NCBI GenBank assembly: GCA_003327455.1
Contig: QOQU01000016.1
Location: forward strand, 1-51,557
Direction: 5' to 3'
From: Anaerolineae bacterium
GTDB taxonomy: Bacteria; Chloroflexota; Anaerolineae; Anaerolineales; UBA4823
DNA: 51,557 nt
A program made the translations under genes and the position numbers. This document shows, piece by piece, positions 8,344 to 16,185 of this stretch. Position 1 is the stretch's first letter, and every line of letters starts with the position of its first letter. Below the pieces are notes generated by a model. That model saw nothing but the letters and a program-made list of their open reading frames with translations. It was not told the DNA's origin and searched no databases.

Positions 8344-10026
8344 TTATCGCACCGGTTCAACATTCATCAGCGACTGAAAACTATCGATACCCAGGACCGA
8401 CTCAATGAAGCCGGTAAAGTGATCCGAGCGATAGGCTTGCAGGATATTGCCATACCACAGAACGATATAGGGACGGTCGTTAAAGACCATCTCCTGCATC
8501 TGCCAGACGATTTTGCGGCGTTCTTCGGGGTCAATTGCCTTTTGTTGTTCGAGGTAGAGCCGATCGTATTCGGGGTTAGAGTAGCCACTATCGCTCCAAC
8601 CTCCCTCGACATATTGATCGCTGGTCATGACACTGAGCATAAAGTCCGGGTCTGGATCGGCACCCCAACCCCAAATTACCAGATCGTAATCTGCATTGGG
8701 ATTGGTTGCCACTACCAGGCTATCTGGATCTACTGCTTCTGGTGTGGCTTTGATACCGATTTGAGCCAGCCAGTTCGCGATCATTTCAGCCGTGCGAGGA
8801 TAATTGGGTTGGTCGGAAGGATATTGCAAACGCATCTCCAGGCGGATATCGCCCTTGGCGCGTACGCCATCGCTTCCCATGATATAGCCAGCTTCATCCA
8901 GAATACGGTTTGCCTCATTCAGATCGAACTTCACATCCTTGAGGTCCGTATTAAACCAAAATCCACCGCCTAAGGTCGGAGGAATAATGGAGACACCCGG
9001 TTGTCCATTGCCTTGCAGAATGACATCCACCAGGTCTTGTTTATCAATGGCGGTGGCAATCGCCAGGCGCACCTGAGGGTCTTCTAAGGCTTTATTGCGG
9101 TTGGGTGTTGGTTCGTGATCAGGTGGGGCAGAGTTGATGATCAATTCTGTAATCGAACGACCGGGTAAAGAGATTGCCTTGACGTTCTCAAAGGCGCTAA
9201 CTGCGGCAAAGGCGCTATCCGGGACTTCCCCAATCAAATCGATGTCGCCAACTTTAAGGGCTTGAATCATGGCATCACTATTGTCAAACGTCTGATAGAT
9301 GACGCGATCGATCTTCGCCTGTCCGTCAAAGTAATCGCGGTTGGTCTCAAGGATAATGATTCGCTGATCTTTGTCCAGCGAAGCCAACTTAAAGGGCCCC
9401 GTGCCGATGGGACTGAAATTGGTGAAGTTTTGCAATTCCTCGGGGGTAGTAAAGCCTTCAAAGTCCGGCGGATAGACGATATACAGGAACGAGACGCGAT
9501 AAGTCATATTGCTGATCGGATACTCGGTCTCAATCTCAATTGTATTCTCATCCACTTTACGTGCTTCAACAAATCCGGTTACATAGCCAGAGTTGGTCAC
9601 CCATCCATCCGGGTTTTGGATGAACGCGTTGAGATTCCATACAATCTGATCGGCAGTGAGGGGTTCTCCGTTGTGCCAACGGACGTTGGGACGCAATTTA
9701 AACGTCCACGTCAGACCGTCTTCCGACACATCCCAGGATTCAGCCAGCAGTCCCACATACTCTCCGCTTTGCGACTCGGTCGCCAGGGTAGAGTAGATGT
9801 AATCAAACATGGTGTAGGATTCGGTGAGAAAGGCATATGCCGGGTTGAGGGTATCCGGAAAGCCCGGCCAGCCAACATGTAATGTAACCGGTTCCTGGTC
9901 ACTCGGGGATTGGGTGGTTGTCTGAGAAGAGGATGGGGAGGTAGCTTGTGGAGCGGGAGTTTGAGGGCTGGTACAGGCGGCGAGCATGGCAAAGACCAGC
10001 AGGAGAAAGCAGATGGTACGAGACAT
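8344..10026 (-). CDS. Extracellular peptide-binding lipoprotein (solute-binding family 5)
   Basis: Ligand-binding lipoprotein of the peptide importer, 560 residues from the ATG at 10026. The signal peptide ends in LAAC with Cys18 as the lipidation site, followed by a Ser/Thr/Pro/Gln-rich linker (about residues 19-40). Family 5 features include ESWDVSEDGLTWTFKLRPNVRWHNG and a C-terminal WYGN region. The start at 10026 has AGAGGT five bases upstream. The upstream in-frame ATG at 10056 would put ten extra residues before the signal peptide and is less likely. It is the first gene of the importer operon. The ligand is probably di- or oligopeptides, inferred from the neighbouring peptidase. Confidence 0.92.
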   Translation of the reverse strand: MSRTICFLLLVFAMLAACTSPQTPAPQATSPSSSQTTTQSPSDQEPVTLHVGWPGFPDTLNPAYAFLTESYTMFDYIYSTLATESQSGEYVGLLAESWDVSEDGLTWTFKLRPNVRWHNGEPLTADQIVWNLNAFIQNPDGWVTNSGYVTGFVEARKVDENTIEIETEYPISNMTYRVSFLYIVYPPDFEGFTTPEELQNFTNFSPIGTGPFKLASLDKDQRIIILETNRDYFDGQAKIDRVIYQTFDNSDAMIQALKVGDIDLIGEVPDSAFAAVSAFENVKAISLPGRSITELIINSAPPDHEPTPNRNKALEDPQVRLAIATAIDKQDLVDVILQGNGQPGVSIIPPTLGGGFWFNTDLKDVKFDLNEANRILDEAGYIMGSDGVRAKGDIRLEMRLQYPSDQPNYPRTAEMIANWLAQIGIKATPEAVDPDSLVVATNPNADYDLVIWGWGADPDPDFMLSVMTSDQYVEGGWSDSGYSNPEYDRLYLEQQKAIDPEERRKIVWQMQEMVFNDRPYIVLWYGNILQAYRSDHFTGFIESVLGIDSFQSLMNVEPVR

Positions 10027-10056
10027 CTTTACCTCTTTTCTAGGTGAGAAATGCAA

Positions 10057-10349
10057 ATCTAAACCAGGGCAAAGCCCATAGAACTATCTTGTATTTTAAT
10101 CCAAATAAAATTCAGTCATGGAAAGAAATAGACAACAATTTTCGCATAAGGGAACAGAACCAGATAACCTCGTCCGCAAATGACGGATGCAACATCCAAT
10201 CCCCGACTCCAATGCGAATCTCGAGTGCTCTCATTGGGGAGTGTGCTAGAATAGAGGTCAGGGAAAACATCAGGGAATTCTGCCGTGATATACGCGGCGA
10301 AAGATTATAAACTGAACCTTCATCAAATGGATGCTGAAGGGAGCTGAAA
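10057..10349. promoter_or_regulatory. Divergent promoter region between peptide importer and S9 peptidase
   Basis: This is a non-coding gap between divergent genes. On the plus strand an extended -10 element, TGC followed by TAGAAT (10244-10252), would start transcription about 90 bases before the peptidase. No good -35 accompanies it. The minus-strand side is AT-rich (around 10090-10125) but has no promoter I can place with confidence. Confidence 0.4.
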
Positions 10350-12203
10350 ATGGCAAAACTAATCGAATTGAAGGAAAAATACGAGCGCAACGGTTGGCCA
10401 GCTTTGCCCAGACCAGACCTCAAACCGCCTCAGGGATGGAGCCTGACACTGCTGGTCTCTCAAGTGCGCATCCGCAATCACCAACTCTCGCGCGATGGTA
10501 AATGGATTGCCTATATCAAAGACGACGGTTTCTTTTCAAACGTTTATCAGATGGCAAGCAAAGGTGGGGCGTCGGCTCAGGTAAGCCTGGATCGCAAACT
10601 GGTTGCCTATTGGGATGACGAAATCCCGCAATGGTCACCCGATGGCAAATGGCTGGCTTTCTGCCAGGACAAGCACGTTCACATCGTTCCCGTTGAAGGG
10701 GGGTTACCGAAAAAACTGACCGACTTCACCGAATCCGCCAGTAATCCTCGCTGGATGCCCGATTCCCACCACCTCATTGTCACTGTCGAGCGACATGAAG
10801 CTGATCAACTGGTGATGACAGACATCCAGGGCAAATGGCCGCGTCCTCTGACCGATTCGGCCGAGGGAGATCACTGGCATCCTGAACCTGCTCCAGATGG
10901 CAGAAGCGTGGCTTATGTCCTGCGCCGCTTTGATGATCTACACCGTTCCGATTTATGTCTGATTGATCTGGAAAGTGAGCAAACGCGCACGCTTTACGGT
11001 AAAGCGGGCATTCGCGTTGGACAGCCGCGTTTCTCGCCCAATGGACAGTGGCTTGCCTTCACCAGCGAAGAAGGTGGCTGGAATGACTTGTGGCTGGTGC
11101 GTCCAGATGGAGAAGGTTTGCACCAGCTTTCCAGACTGGCAGCCGATGTGGTGCAGTATGAATGGGCACCGGATAGCCAGAAGCTTGCCATCACGGTAAA
11201 TCATGGCGGGGCATTTGAGCTTGGTCTGATGGCAATCGAAAGCGGGGAATTTCAACTGCTGCGCGGCGGCAAGGGCATGCATAGTAATCCCTGCTGGAGC
11301 CCCGATGGTAAGTTTCTCACTTTTGAATACGAAGATCCCCTCCATCCACCCGAAATCTTTCGCCTCAATTTTGCCACTGGCAAGGTCGAGCAGTTGACGA
11401 CCTCGCTTCTACCCGCTCTGGCAGCCGTTGAACGGGTGATGCCCGAAGTAGTCAGTTACCGCTCCTGGGATGGCATGGAAATTCCCGCTTTTCTCTATCG
11501 CCCATCCCATCCCAATCGAGCAGCCATCGTCCATCCCCATGGCGGACCTTCCTCGCAGTACGCCTATGAATGGGACATCCTTGCCCAATACCTGGTAGCA
11601 AAGGGATATACTTTTATTGCTCCAAATTACCGCGGCTCAACCGGCTATGGAATCCCCTTTGAACATGCCAACTATAACGACTGGGGTGGAAAGGATTGCG
11701 AAGATTGCCTTGCAGCCACGCAATTCCTGGCTCGCCTGCCAGAAATCGATGCTGGCCGCATCGCCAGCATGGGAGGCAGTTATGGCGGTTATCTCACGAT
11801 GTGCGTGCTTTCCCGCGACCCCTTCTACCGCTTTGCCTGTGGCATCGCCAAATATGGTGATAGCAACCTGATCAGTTCCTGGGCGCAGTGCAACCGCGAA
11901 TTGCGCCTGTACAGTGAAATCTTCCTGGGTCATCCGGCCAGGAACCGCGCTATCTATGAGGCTGGTTCGCCCATTCATGACCTTCATCGAATCAAAAAGC
12001 CCATCCTGTTATTGCATGGTTTAGAGGATGATGTGGTGCCGCCTGAAGCCTCGGAGGAAATTGTGTATGAGTTACGGCGGCTCGACAAGGTTTTTGAATA
12101 TAAAACCTACGCAGGTGAACCGCATGGCTTCCTGATGCGCGCCACACAACTGGATGCTTACGAACGCATCGAGCGCTTTTTGGATTGGTACCTGTTACCG
12201 TGA
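10350..12203 (+). CDS. S9 family serine peptidase (acylaminoacyl peptidase/DPP-IV-like)
   Basis: Predicted cytoplasmic serine peptidase, 617 residues with no signal peptide. The N-terminal ~360 residues form a beta-propeller with repeated WSPDGKWLAF-type motifs (WSPDGKWLAF, FSPNGQWLAF, WSPDGKFLTF). The C-terminal alpha/beta hydrolase domain has the nucleophile elbow GGSYGGYL (Ser477), an acid-containing LLHGLEDDVVPP, and the catalytic histidine in EPHGFL. Enzymes of this family cleave short peptides, often after proline or at acylated ends. It is divergent from the peptide importer, so a role in using imported peptides is likely (inference). The GGGAG before ATG 10350 supports the start. Confidence 0.92.
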   Translation: MAKLIELKEKYERNGWPALPRPDLKPPQGWSLTLLVSQVRIRNHQLSRDGKWIAYIKDDGFFSNVYQMASKGGASAQVSLDRKLVAYWDDEIPQWSPDGKWLAFCQDKHVHIVPVEGGLPKKLTDFTESASNPRWMPDSHHLIVTVERHEADQLVMTDIQGKWPRPLTDSAEGDHWHPEPAPDGRSVAYVLRRFDDLHRSDLCLIDLESEQTRTLYGKAGIRVGQPRFSPNGQWLAFTSEEGGWNDLWLVRPDGEGLHQLSRLAADVVQYEWAPDSQKLAITVNHGGAFELGLMAIESGEFQLLRGGKGMHSNPCWSPDGKFLTFEYEDPLHPPEIFRLNFATGKVEQLTTSLLPALAAVERVMPEVVSYRSWDGMEIPAFLYRPSHPNRAAIVHPHGGPSSQYAYEWDILAQYLVAKGYTFIAPNYRGSTGYGIPFEHANYNDWGGKDCEDCLAATQFLARLPEIDAGRIASMGGSYGGYLTMCVLSRDPFYRFACGIAKYGDSNLISSWAQCNRELRLYSEIFLGHPARNRAIYEAGSPIHDLHRIKKPILLLHGLEDDVVPPEASEEIVYELRRLDKVFEYKTYAGEPHGFLMRATQLDAYERIERFLDWYLLP

Positions 12204-12249
12204 TCGGTTTAAGTGCGGTCTCATAACACCGCAAAAGGAGTTAAAAGGC

Positions 12250-12831
12250 ATGACGATCATCTTGAGTGAAAAGACCTTTTCTGAACACCGCCGCTTGCAA
12301 CTGGTTCAGGGGGACCTGACCACTGAACCGGTGGAGGCAATTGTCAATGCTGCCAACCGTTATCTGCAGCACGGCGGCGGCGTGGCAGGTGCTATTGTGC
12401 GCCGCGGAGGCGAGATAATCCAAAAAGAAAGTAACCGCTGGGTGGAGGAACATGGCCCAGTCTCTCACGAACAGCCTGCCTATACCACGGCTGGCGCGCT
12501 GCCCTGTCGCTATGTCATCCATGCGGTCGGGCCAGTTTGGGGAGAAGGTGAGGAAGATCAAAAGCTTTGCGCCGCCGTACGAGGGGCGCTGCAAGTGGCA
12601 GAGCAATTAGGATGCAAATCGCTTGCCCTGCCGGCTATCTCAACCGGCATCTTCGGCTTCCCAAAGGAGCGGGCGGCTCGCCTGATCTTGCAGACCATTG
12701 CCGACTACCTTGAACAGCAACCAGGCGGAAGCCTGGAGACGGTGCGCGTGACCCTCATCGATCAGCCCACATTGAGCGCCTTTCAAGGCGTTTGGCAGGA
12801 ACTGTGGGGGGCTTCCCCCTCCTTGAAATGA
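12250..12831 (+). CDS. Macro domain protein (ADP-ribose-binding/deacetylase type)
   Basis: A 193-residue single macro domain. Core motifs are GDLTTEPVEAIVNAAN at the N-terminus, the glycine-rich HGGGVAGAIVRRGG loop, and PAISTGIFGFP, which contacts the distal ribose and phosphate. The family binds ADP-ribose and often hydrolyses ADP-ribosyl esters or O-acetyl-ADP-ribose. The start at 12250 has AAAAGGAG upstream. The longer open frame back to 12154 overlaps the peptidase gene and is rejected. The stop overlaps the next ATG as ATGA. Confidence 0.9.
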   Translation: MTIILSEKTFSEHRRLQLVQGDLTTEPVEAIVNAANRYLQHGGGVAGAIVRRGGEIIQKESNRWVEEHGPVSHEQPAYTTAGALPCRYVIHAVGPVWGEGEEDQKLCAAVRGALQVAEQLGCKSLALPAISTGIFGFPKERAARLILQTIADYLEQQPGGSLETVRVTLIDQPTLSAFQGVWQELWGASPSLK

Positions 12832-13616
12832 TCACTTCTACCCGAAATCCCAAAATCCAATGGATTAAAGCCCTTCAGGCTCGCCCACGGCGGAGGAAGG
12901 AAGAAGGCGTATTTATCGTAGAGGGGGTGCGGCTGGCAGAGGAAGCCCTGCGCTCAGGCTGGGAAATCCAACTGGGGTTGTTTTCTCCTACCAGAGATGA
13001 ACGCCTGCAGCGCTTGATCGCAGCATTACAGGAGCAAAAAACTCCCCTTGAAGAAGTCAGCCCAACCGTGCTTCAAGCAGTCAGCGATACCGAAGCGCCG
13101 CAAGAGATCTTGCTGGTTGTCAGGCAACAAAGCCTTCCTCTACCCCAAAAGCTGTCGTTCGTTTTAGTCGTTGATAGCCTGCGCGATCCCGGTAATTTGG
13201 GTACGATATTGCGCAGTGCAGCGGCGGCGGCGGTGGAGGCCGTCTTGCTCCCTCCGGGAAGCGTGGATGTAACCTCGCCCAAAGTTGTGCGGTCTGCCAT
13301 GGGGGCTCACTTCCGCCTGCCGATTGTGCGTTTGAATTGGGATGAGATTGGGCAGGTCAGCCGCGAGCACCGTTTGTCGATTTTTCTTGCCGATGCCCAC
13401 GGGCAGGTGGCGTATGATCAGGCAGATTTCCGCCAACCGTTCTTATTGATCATTGGTGGTGAGGCAGAAGGAGCCAGTCCGACGGCGCGCTCTCTTGCCC
13501 AACAAAGGGTTTTCATTCCCATGCCCGGCAGAATGGAATCGCTCAATGCCGCAGTGAGCGCGGCAATTTTGCTTTTTGAGGCGGTGCGCCAGCGGAAGGG
13601 TCAAGCAGTTGCTTGA
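12828..13616 (+). CDS. SpoU/TrmH family RNA 2'-O-methyltransferase
   Basis: A 262-residue predicted RNA ribose methyltransferase. The N-terminal substrate-binding domain contains GVFIVEGVRLAEEAL. The SPOUT catalytic domain has DSLRDPGNLGTILRSA (motif 1), LIIGGEAEGAS (motif 2) and FIPMPGRMESLNAAVSAAILLFEA (motif 3), which together form the trefoil-knot S-adenosylmethionine site. The target (rRNA or tRNA) cannot be read from the sequence. The ATG at 12828 overlaps the macro-domain stop. The upstream frame to 12792 is not needed. Confidence 0.93.
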   Translation: MITSTRNPKIQWIKALQARPRRRKEEGVFIVEGVRLAEEALRSGWEIQLGLFSPTRDERLQRLIAALQEQKTPLEEVSPTVLQAVSDTEAPQEILLVVRQQSLPLPQKLSFVLVVDSLRDPGNLGTILRSAAAAAVEAVLLPPGSVDVTSPKVVRSAMGAHFRLPIVRLNWDEIGQVSREHRLSIFLADAHGQVAYDQADFRQPFLLIIGGEAEGASPTARSLAQQRVFIPMPGRMESLNAAVSAAILLFEAVRQRKGQAVA

Positions 13617-13641
13617 CAGGCTTATCCCAATCGGTTAGGAT
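13613..13641 (+). promoter_or_regulatory. Promoter for the phosphatidyltransferase-lgt pair
   Basis: TTGACA (13613-13618), a 17-base spacer and TAGGAT (13636-13641). It overlaps the stop of the methyltransferase gene and would give a leader of roughly 36 bases before the TTG start at 13684. Confidence 0.55.
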
Positions 13642-13683
13642 ACAATCAACCGTATCACTTTATTCGAAAATGGGAGCAGTTTC

Positions 13684-14313
13684 TTGGCAGAGCAAATCAC
13701 CCAAAAGAAGGAACCCTTGAGTTTTGCGGACTGGATGCGCCGCAAGTTCGGCAACATCTTTAACCCCCTGGCAGCCTTTCTCAACCGAATCGGGTTAATG
13801 CCCAATACGGTAACCCTCATTGGTTTAATCGGCAATGCCGTCGGGGCATATTTTCTTGCCCGTGGTCAAATGACCATCGGCGGCATCTGGGTGTTGCTGA
13901 TGGGGCCAGTGGACGCTCTGGACGGCGCCATGGCGCGCCTGCGCGGCCACCCTACCCAATTCGGCGCTTTTGTCGATTCGGTCACCGACCGTTATTCCGA
14001 ACTGGCTATCTACGGTGGTTTACTGATTTATTATGTCAGCCGCCAGGAATGGCTGCCGGCTGCCTTAGTTTACCTGGCAGCTTCTGGCTCGGTGCTGGTA
14101 TCTTATATCCGGGCGAGGGCGCAGTCGGTGGGCGTTGAAACCAAGGTCGGTATCCTCACCCGCTTTGAGCGCTATCTGGTTCTTGCACCCGCTCTGGTTT
14201 TTAACGTTCCATTGATTGCGCTGTGGATCTTAGCGATTTTCACGCACATCACGGCCCTGCAACGCATCCTCGATGTGCGCCGTCAATTTCGTCAAGGTGG
14301 AGGCTACCGATGA
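13684..14313 (+). CDS. CDP-alcohol phosphatidyltransferase
   Basis: Integral membrane enzyme of phospholipid synthesis, 209 residues. It moves a phosphatidyl group from a CDP-lipid to an alcohol acceptor. The family motif D-x2-D-G-x2-A-R-x8-G-x3-D-x3-D is intact (DALDGAMARL, then GAFVDSVTD), followed by several membrane helices. Whether the acceptor is glycerol phosphate, inositol phosphate or another alcohol cannot be decided. Translation most likely begins at TTG 13684 with GGGAG upstream. The nearby ATG at 13671 is out of frame. The stop overlaps lgt. Confidence 0.9.
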   Translation: MAEQITQKKEPLSFADWMRRKFGNIFNPLAAFLNRIGLMPNTVTLIGLIGNAVGAYFLARGQMTIGGIWVLLMGPVDALDGAMARLRGHPTQFGAFVDSVTDRYSELAIYGGLLIYYVSRQEWLPAALVYLAASGSVLVSYIRARAQSVGVETKVGILTRFERYLVLAPALVFNVPLIALWILAIFTHITALQRILDVRRQFRQGGGYR

Positions 14314-15134
14314 TTCCAGGCATTCGGATTGGACCTTTGCTGATCCCGTACTACGGAATGATTCTCATGACGGGAGTGATTGCGGCAGCCTGGTTGACCT
14401 CTCGCCAGGTGCGACGGCGTGGGCTTAACCCCGATCTGGTTTGGGATGGCCTGTTATGGGTGCTGATCGGGGGGATTGTTGGGGCGCGCTTATGGCATAT
14501 TCTCACTCCACCGCCCTCGATGGTCGAGCGGGGAATTACCACCTGGTATTACCTGACTCACCCTCTCGAAGCCATTGCAACCTGGAACGGCGGTTTGGGC
14601 ATCCCGGGAGCAGTGATCGGGGGCGTTTTCGCTTTGTGGCTGTATGCACGACGGAAGAATTTGAACTTCCTGGAATGGTTGGATATGGTAGCTCCGGCGA
14701 TAGCTCTCGGACAGGCAATTGGTCGCTGGGGCAATTTTGTCAATCAGGAACTCTATGGGCTGCCGACCGATCTGCCCTGGAAGATTTATATTGCACCCGA
14801 ACACCGCCTGCCGACCTACAAAGACATTGCCTATTACCATCCTTTATTTCTGTATGAGTCGCTCTTTAACCTGGCAAACATGGCGCTTCTGCTCTGGCTG
14901 GGAAAGCGCTATGCTGAACACCTGAAATCGGGCGACCTGTTTCTGATTTATCTCGTCACCTATCCTTCCGCGCGCTTCCTGCTGGAGTTTCTGCGCCTGG
15001 ATGCGGCCCGCATCGGCAGCCTGAACACCAATCAAACCCTGATGCTGGTCGTCCTGCTCAGCGCGGCGGCGATCTTCGCCATGCGCCATCGCAGGGATGA
15101 TGTCGAGGCGGTGGAGCACCGCCCGGAGGATTGA
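14310..15134 (+). CDS. lgt: Prolipoprotein diacylglyceryl transferase
   Basis: Membrane enzyme that transfers diacylglyceryl from phosphatidylglycerol to the lipobox cysteine of prolipoproteins, 274 residues. The Lgt signature GRWGNFVNQELYG is present, as are the N-terminal YYGMI segment, the H-(L)-P-L-F-L-Y-E-S stretch and about seven membrane helices. Its substrates in this window would include the peptide-binding protein and the macroglobulin. The ATG at 14310 overlaps the upstream stop as ATGA. The open frame back to 14223 overlaps the previous gene and is not used. Confidence 0.95.
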   Translation: MIPGIRIGPLLIPYYGMILMTGVIAAAWLTSRQVRRRGLNPDLVWDGLLWVLIGGIVGARLWHILTPPPSMVERGITTWYYLTHPLEAIATWNGGLGIPGAVIGGVFALWLYARRKNLNFLEWLDMVAPAIALGQAIGRWGNFVNQELYGLPTDLPWKIYIAPEHRLPTYKDIAYYHPLFLYESLFNLANMALLLWLGKRYAEHLKSGDLFLIYLVTYPSARFLLEFLRLDAARIGSLNTNQTLMLVVLLSAAAIFAMRHRRDDVEAVEHRPED

Positions 15135-15160
15135 GTTTTACTCAATTTGAGCCATCCCAT

Positions 15161-15194
15161 AGGGAGGGTTTACTCCCTCCCTCCCAACGTTTTT
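15161..15194 (+). terminator. Probable rho-independent terminator after lgt
   Basis: AGGGAGGG (15161-15168) pairs perfectly with CCCTCCCT (15175-15182) around TTTACT. A run of five T (15190-15194) follows after seven bases. It lies 26 bases beyond the lgt stop. Confidence 0.6.
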
Positions 15195-15220
15195 GTTAGG
15201 TATTCAGGGGGAATTCCTTA

Positions 15221-15249
15221 TTGCCAAGCGAGACACTTCTGGATATGAT
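15221..15249 (+). promoter_or_regulatory. Promoter giving a nearly leaderless ABC transporter mRNA
   Basis: TTGCCA (15221-15226), a 17-base spacer and TATGAT (15244-15249). The ATG of the ATPase gene begins only seven bases after the -10 element, so the transcript would start at or next to the start codon. Confidence 0.55.
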
Positions 15250-15255
15250 AGGGGT

Positions 15256-16185
15256 ATGATCGAAATCGAAAATTTGAGCAAAGCCTTCCGCGACTTTTGG
15301 GCGGTGAGAGATCTCAACTTAAGAGTTGAGACAGGTCAGGTGCTGGCACTGCTCGGACCAAATGGAGCGGGCAAAACCACTACGGTGCGCATGTTGACGA
15401 CCATCTTGCGCCCGACCCGCGGCACAGCGCGCGTGGCGGGTTATGATGTCATCGCTCAACCGGAGAAGGTGCGCGCCGCGGTTGGTGTGCTGACCGAGGG
15501 GCACGGATTATACCCGCGCATGACCGCGGATGAATACCTCGATTTCTTTGCCCGCGCCTATCGGCTTTCTCCGCCTACACACAAGCAACGCATTGATGAA
15601 CTCCTCTCCTTTTTTGGGCTGGCAGACGCACGGCGTAAACAGATCGGGCAGTTTTCTAAAGGGATGCGCCAGAAACTGGCCTTAGCCCGCGCCCTACTCC
15701 ATAACCCTCCTGTCTTATTGCTGGACGAACCCACCTCAGCAATGGATCCTGCCAGTGCTCGCCTGGTGCGCGATGCAATCCTGGAACTGCGGTCGAAGGA
15801 GCGAGCTATTATTGTTTGCACCCATAATTTAAGTGAAGCCGAGGAAATTGCCGATCAGATTGCCATCATCAACCATGGCAAGATCATCCTGCAGGGTTCA
15901 CCTCAGCAGTTAAAGAGAGCTTTGCAGGGTACAGCGCGTTTCCGCATTCGCTTTGCAACGCCTTTAAACAGCCATACGCCTGCTCTGGTCAAAGGCGCCG
16001 AACTGCTGCAGCAGGGTGAAGACTGGCTACTCTATCAAACTACCCAGGCGCACAGCGTCAATCCGGCCTTAATTCACCACCTGACTCAGCAGGGTTTTCC
16101 CATCTTGACCATTGAAGAGCAGGTCTATAGCCTGGAAGAAGTGTACTTGCGCGCAGTAGAAGGTAAATTGCAAGATGTCCATTGA
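15256..16185 (+). CDS. ABC transporter ATP-binding protein (ABC-2 exporter type)
   Basis: Cytoplasmic ATPase, 309 residues from ATG 15256. Walker A is GPNGAGKTT, the signature FSKGMRQKLALA, Walker B VLLLDEPTSAMDP, and the H-loop CTHNLSEAEE. The C-terminal ~80 residues form the accessory domain found in DRR/Nat-type exporters. It overlaps the permease gene by 11 bases. Such pairs export drugs, lipids or ions; nothing here identifies the substrate. The frame is open further upstream to 15193, but MIEIENLSKAF is the usual beginning of these ATPases. Confidence 0.92.
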   Translation: MIEIENLSKAFRDFWAVRDLNLRVETGQVLALLGPNGAGKTTTVRMLTTILRPTRGTARVAGYDVIAQPEKVRAAVGVLTEGHGLYPRMTADEYLDFFARAYRLSPPTHKQRIDELLSFFGLADARRKQIGQFSKGMRQKLALARALLHNPPVLLLDEPTSAMDPASARLVRDAILELRSKERAIIVCTHNLSEAEEIADQIAIINHGKIILQGSPQQLKRALQGTARFRIRFATPLNSHTPALVKGAELLQQGEDWLLYQTTQAHSVNPALIHHLTQQGFPILTIEEQVYSLEEVYLRAVEGKLQDVH

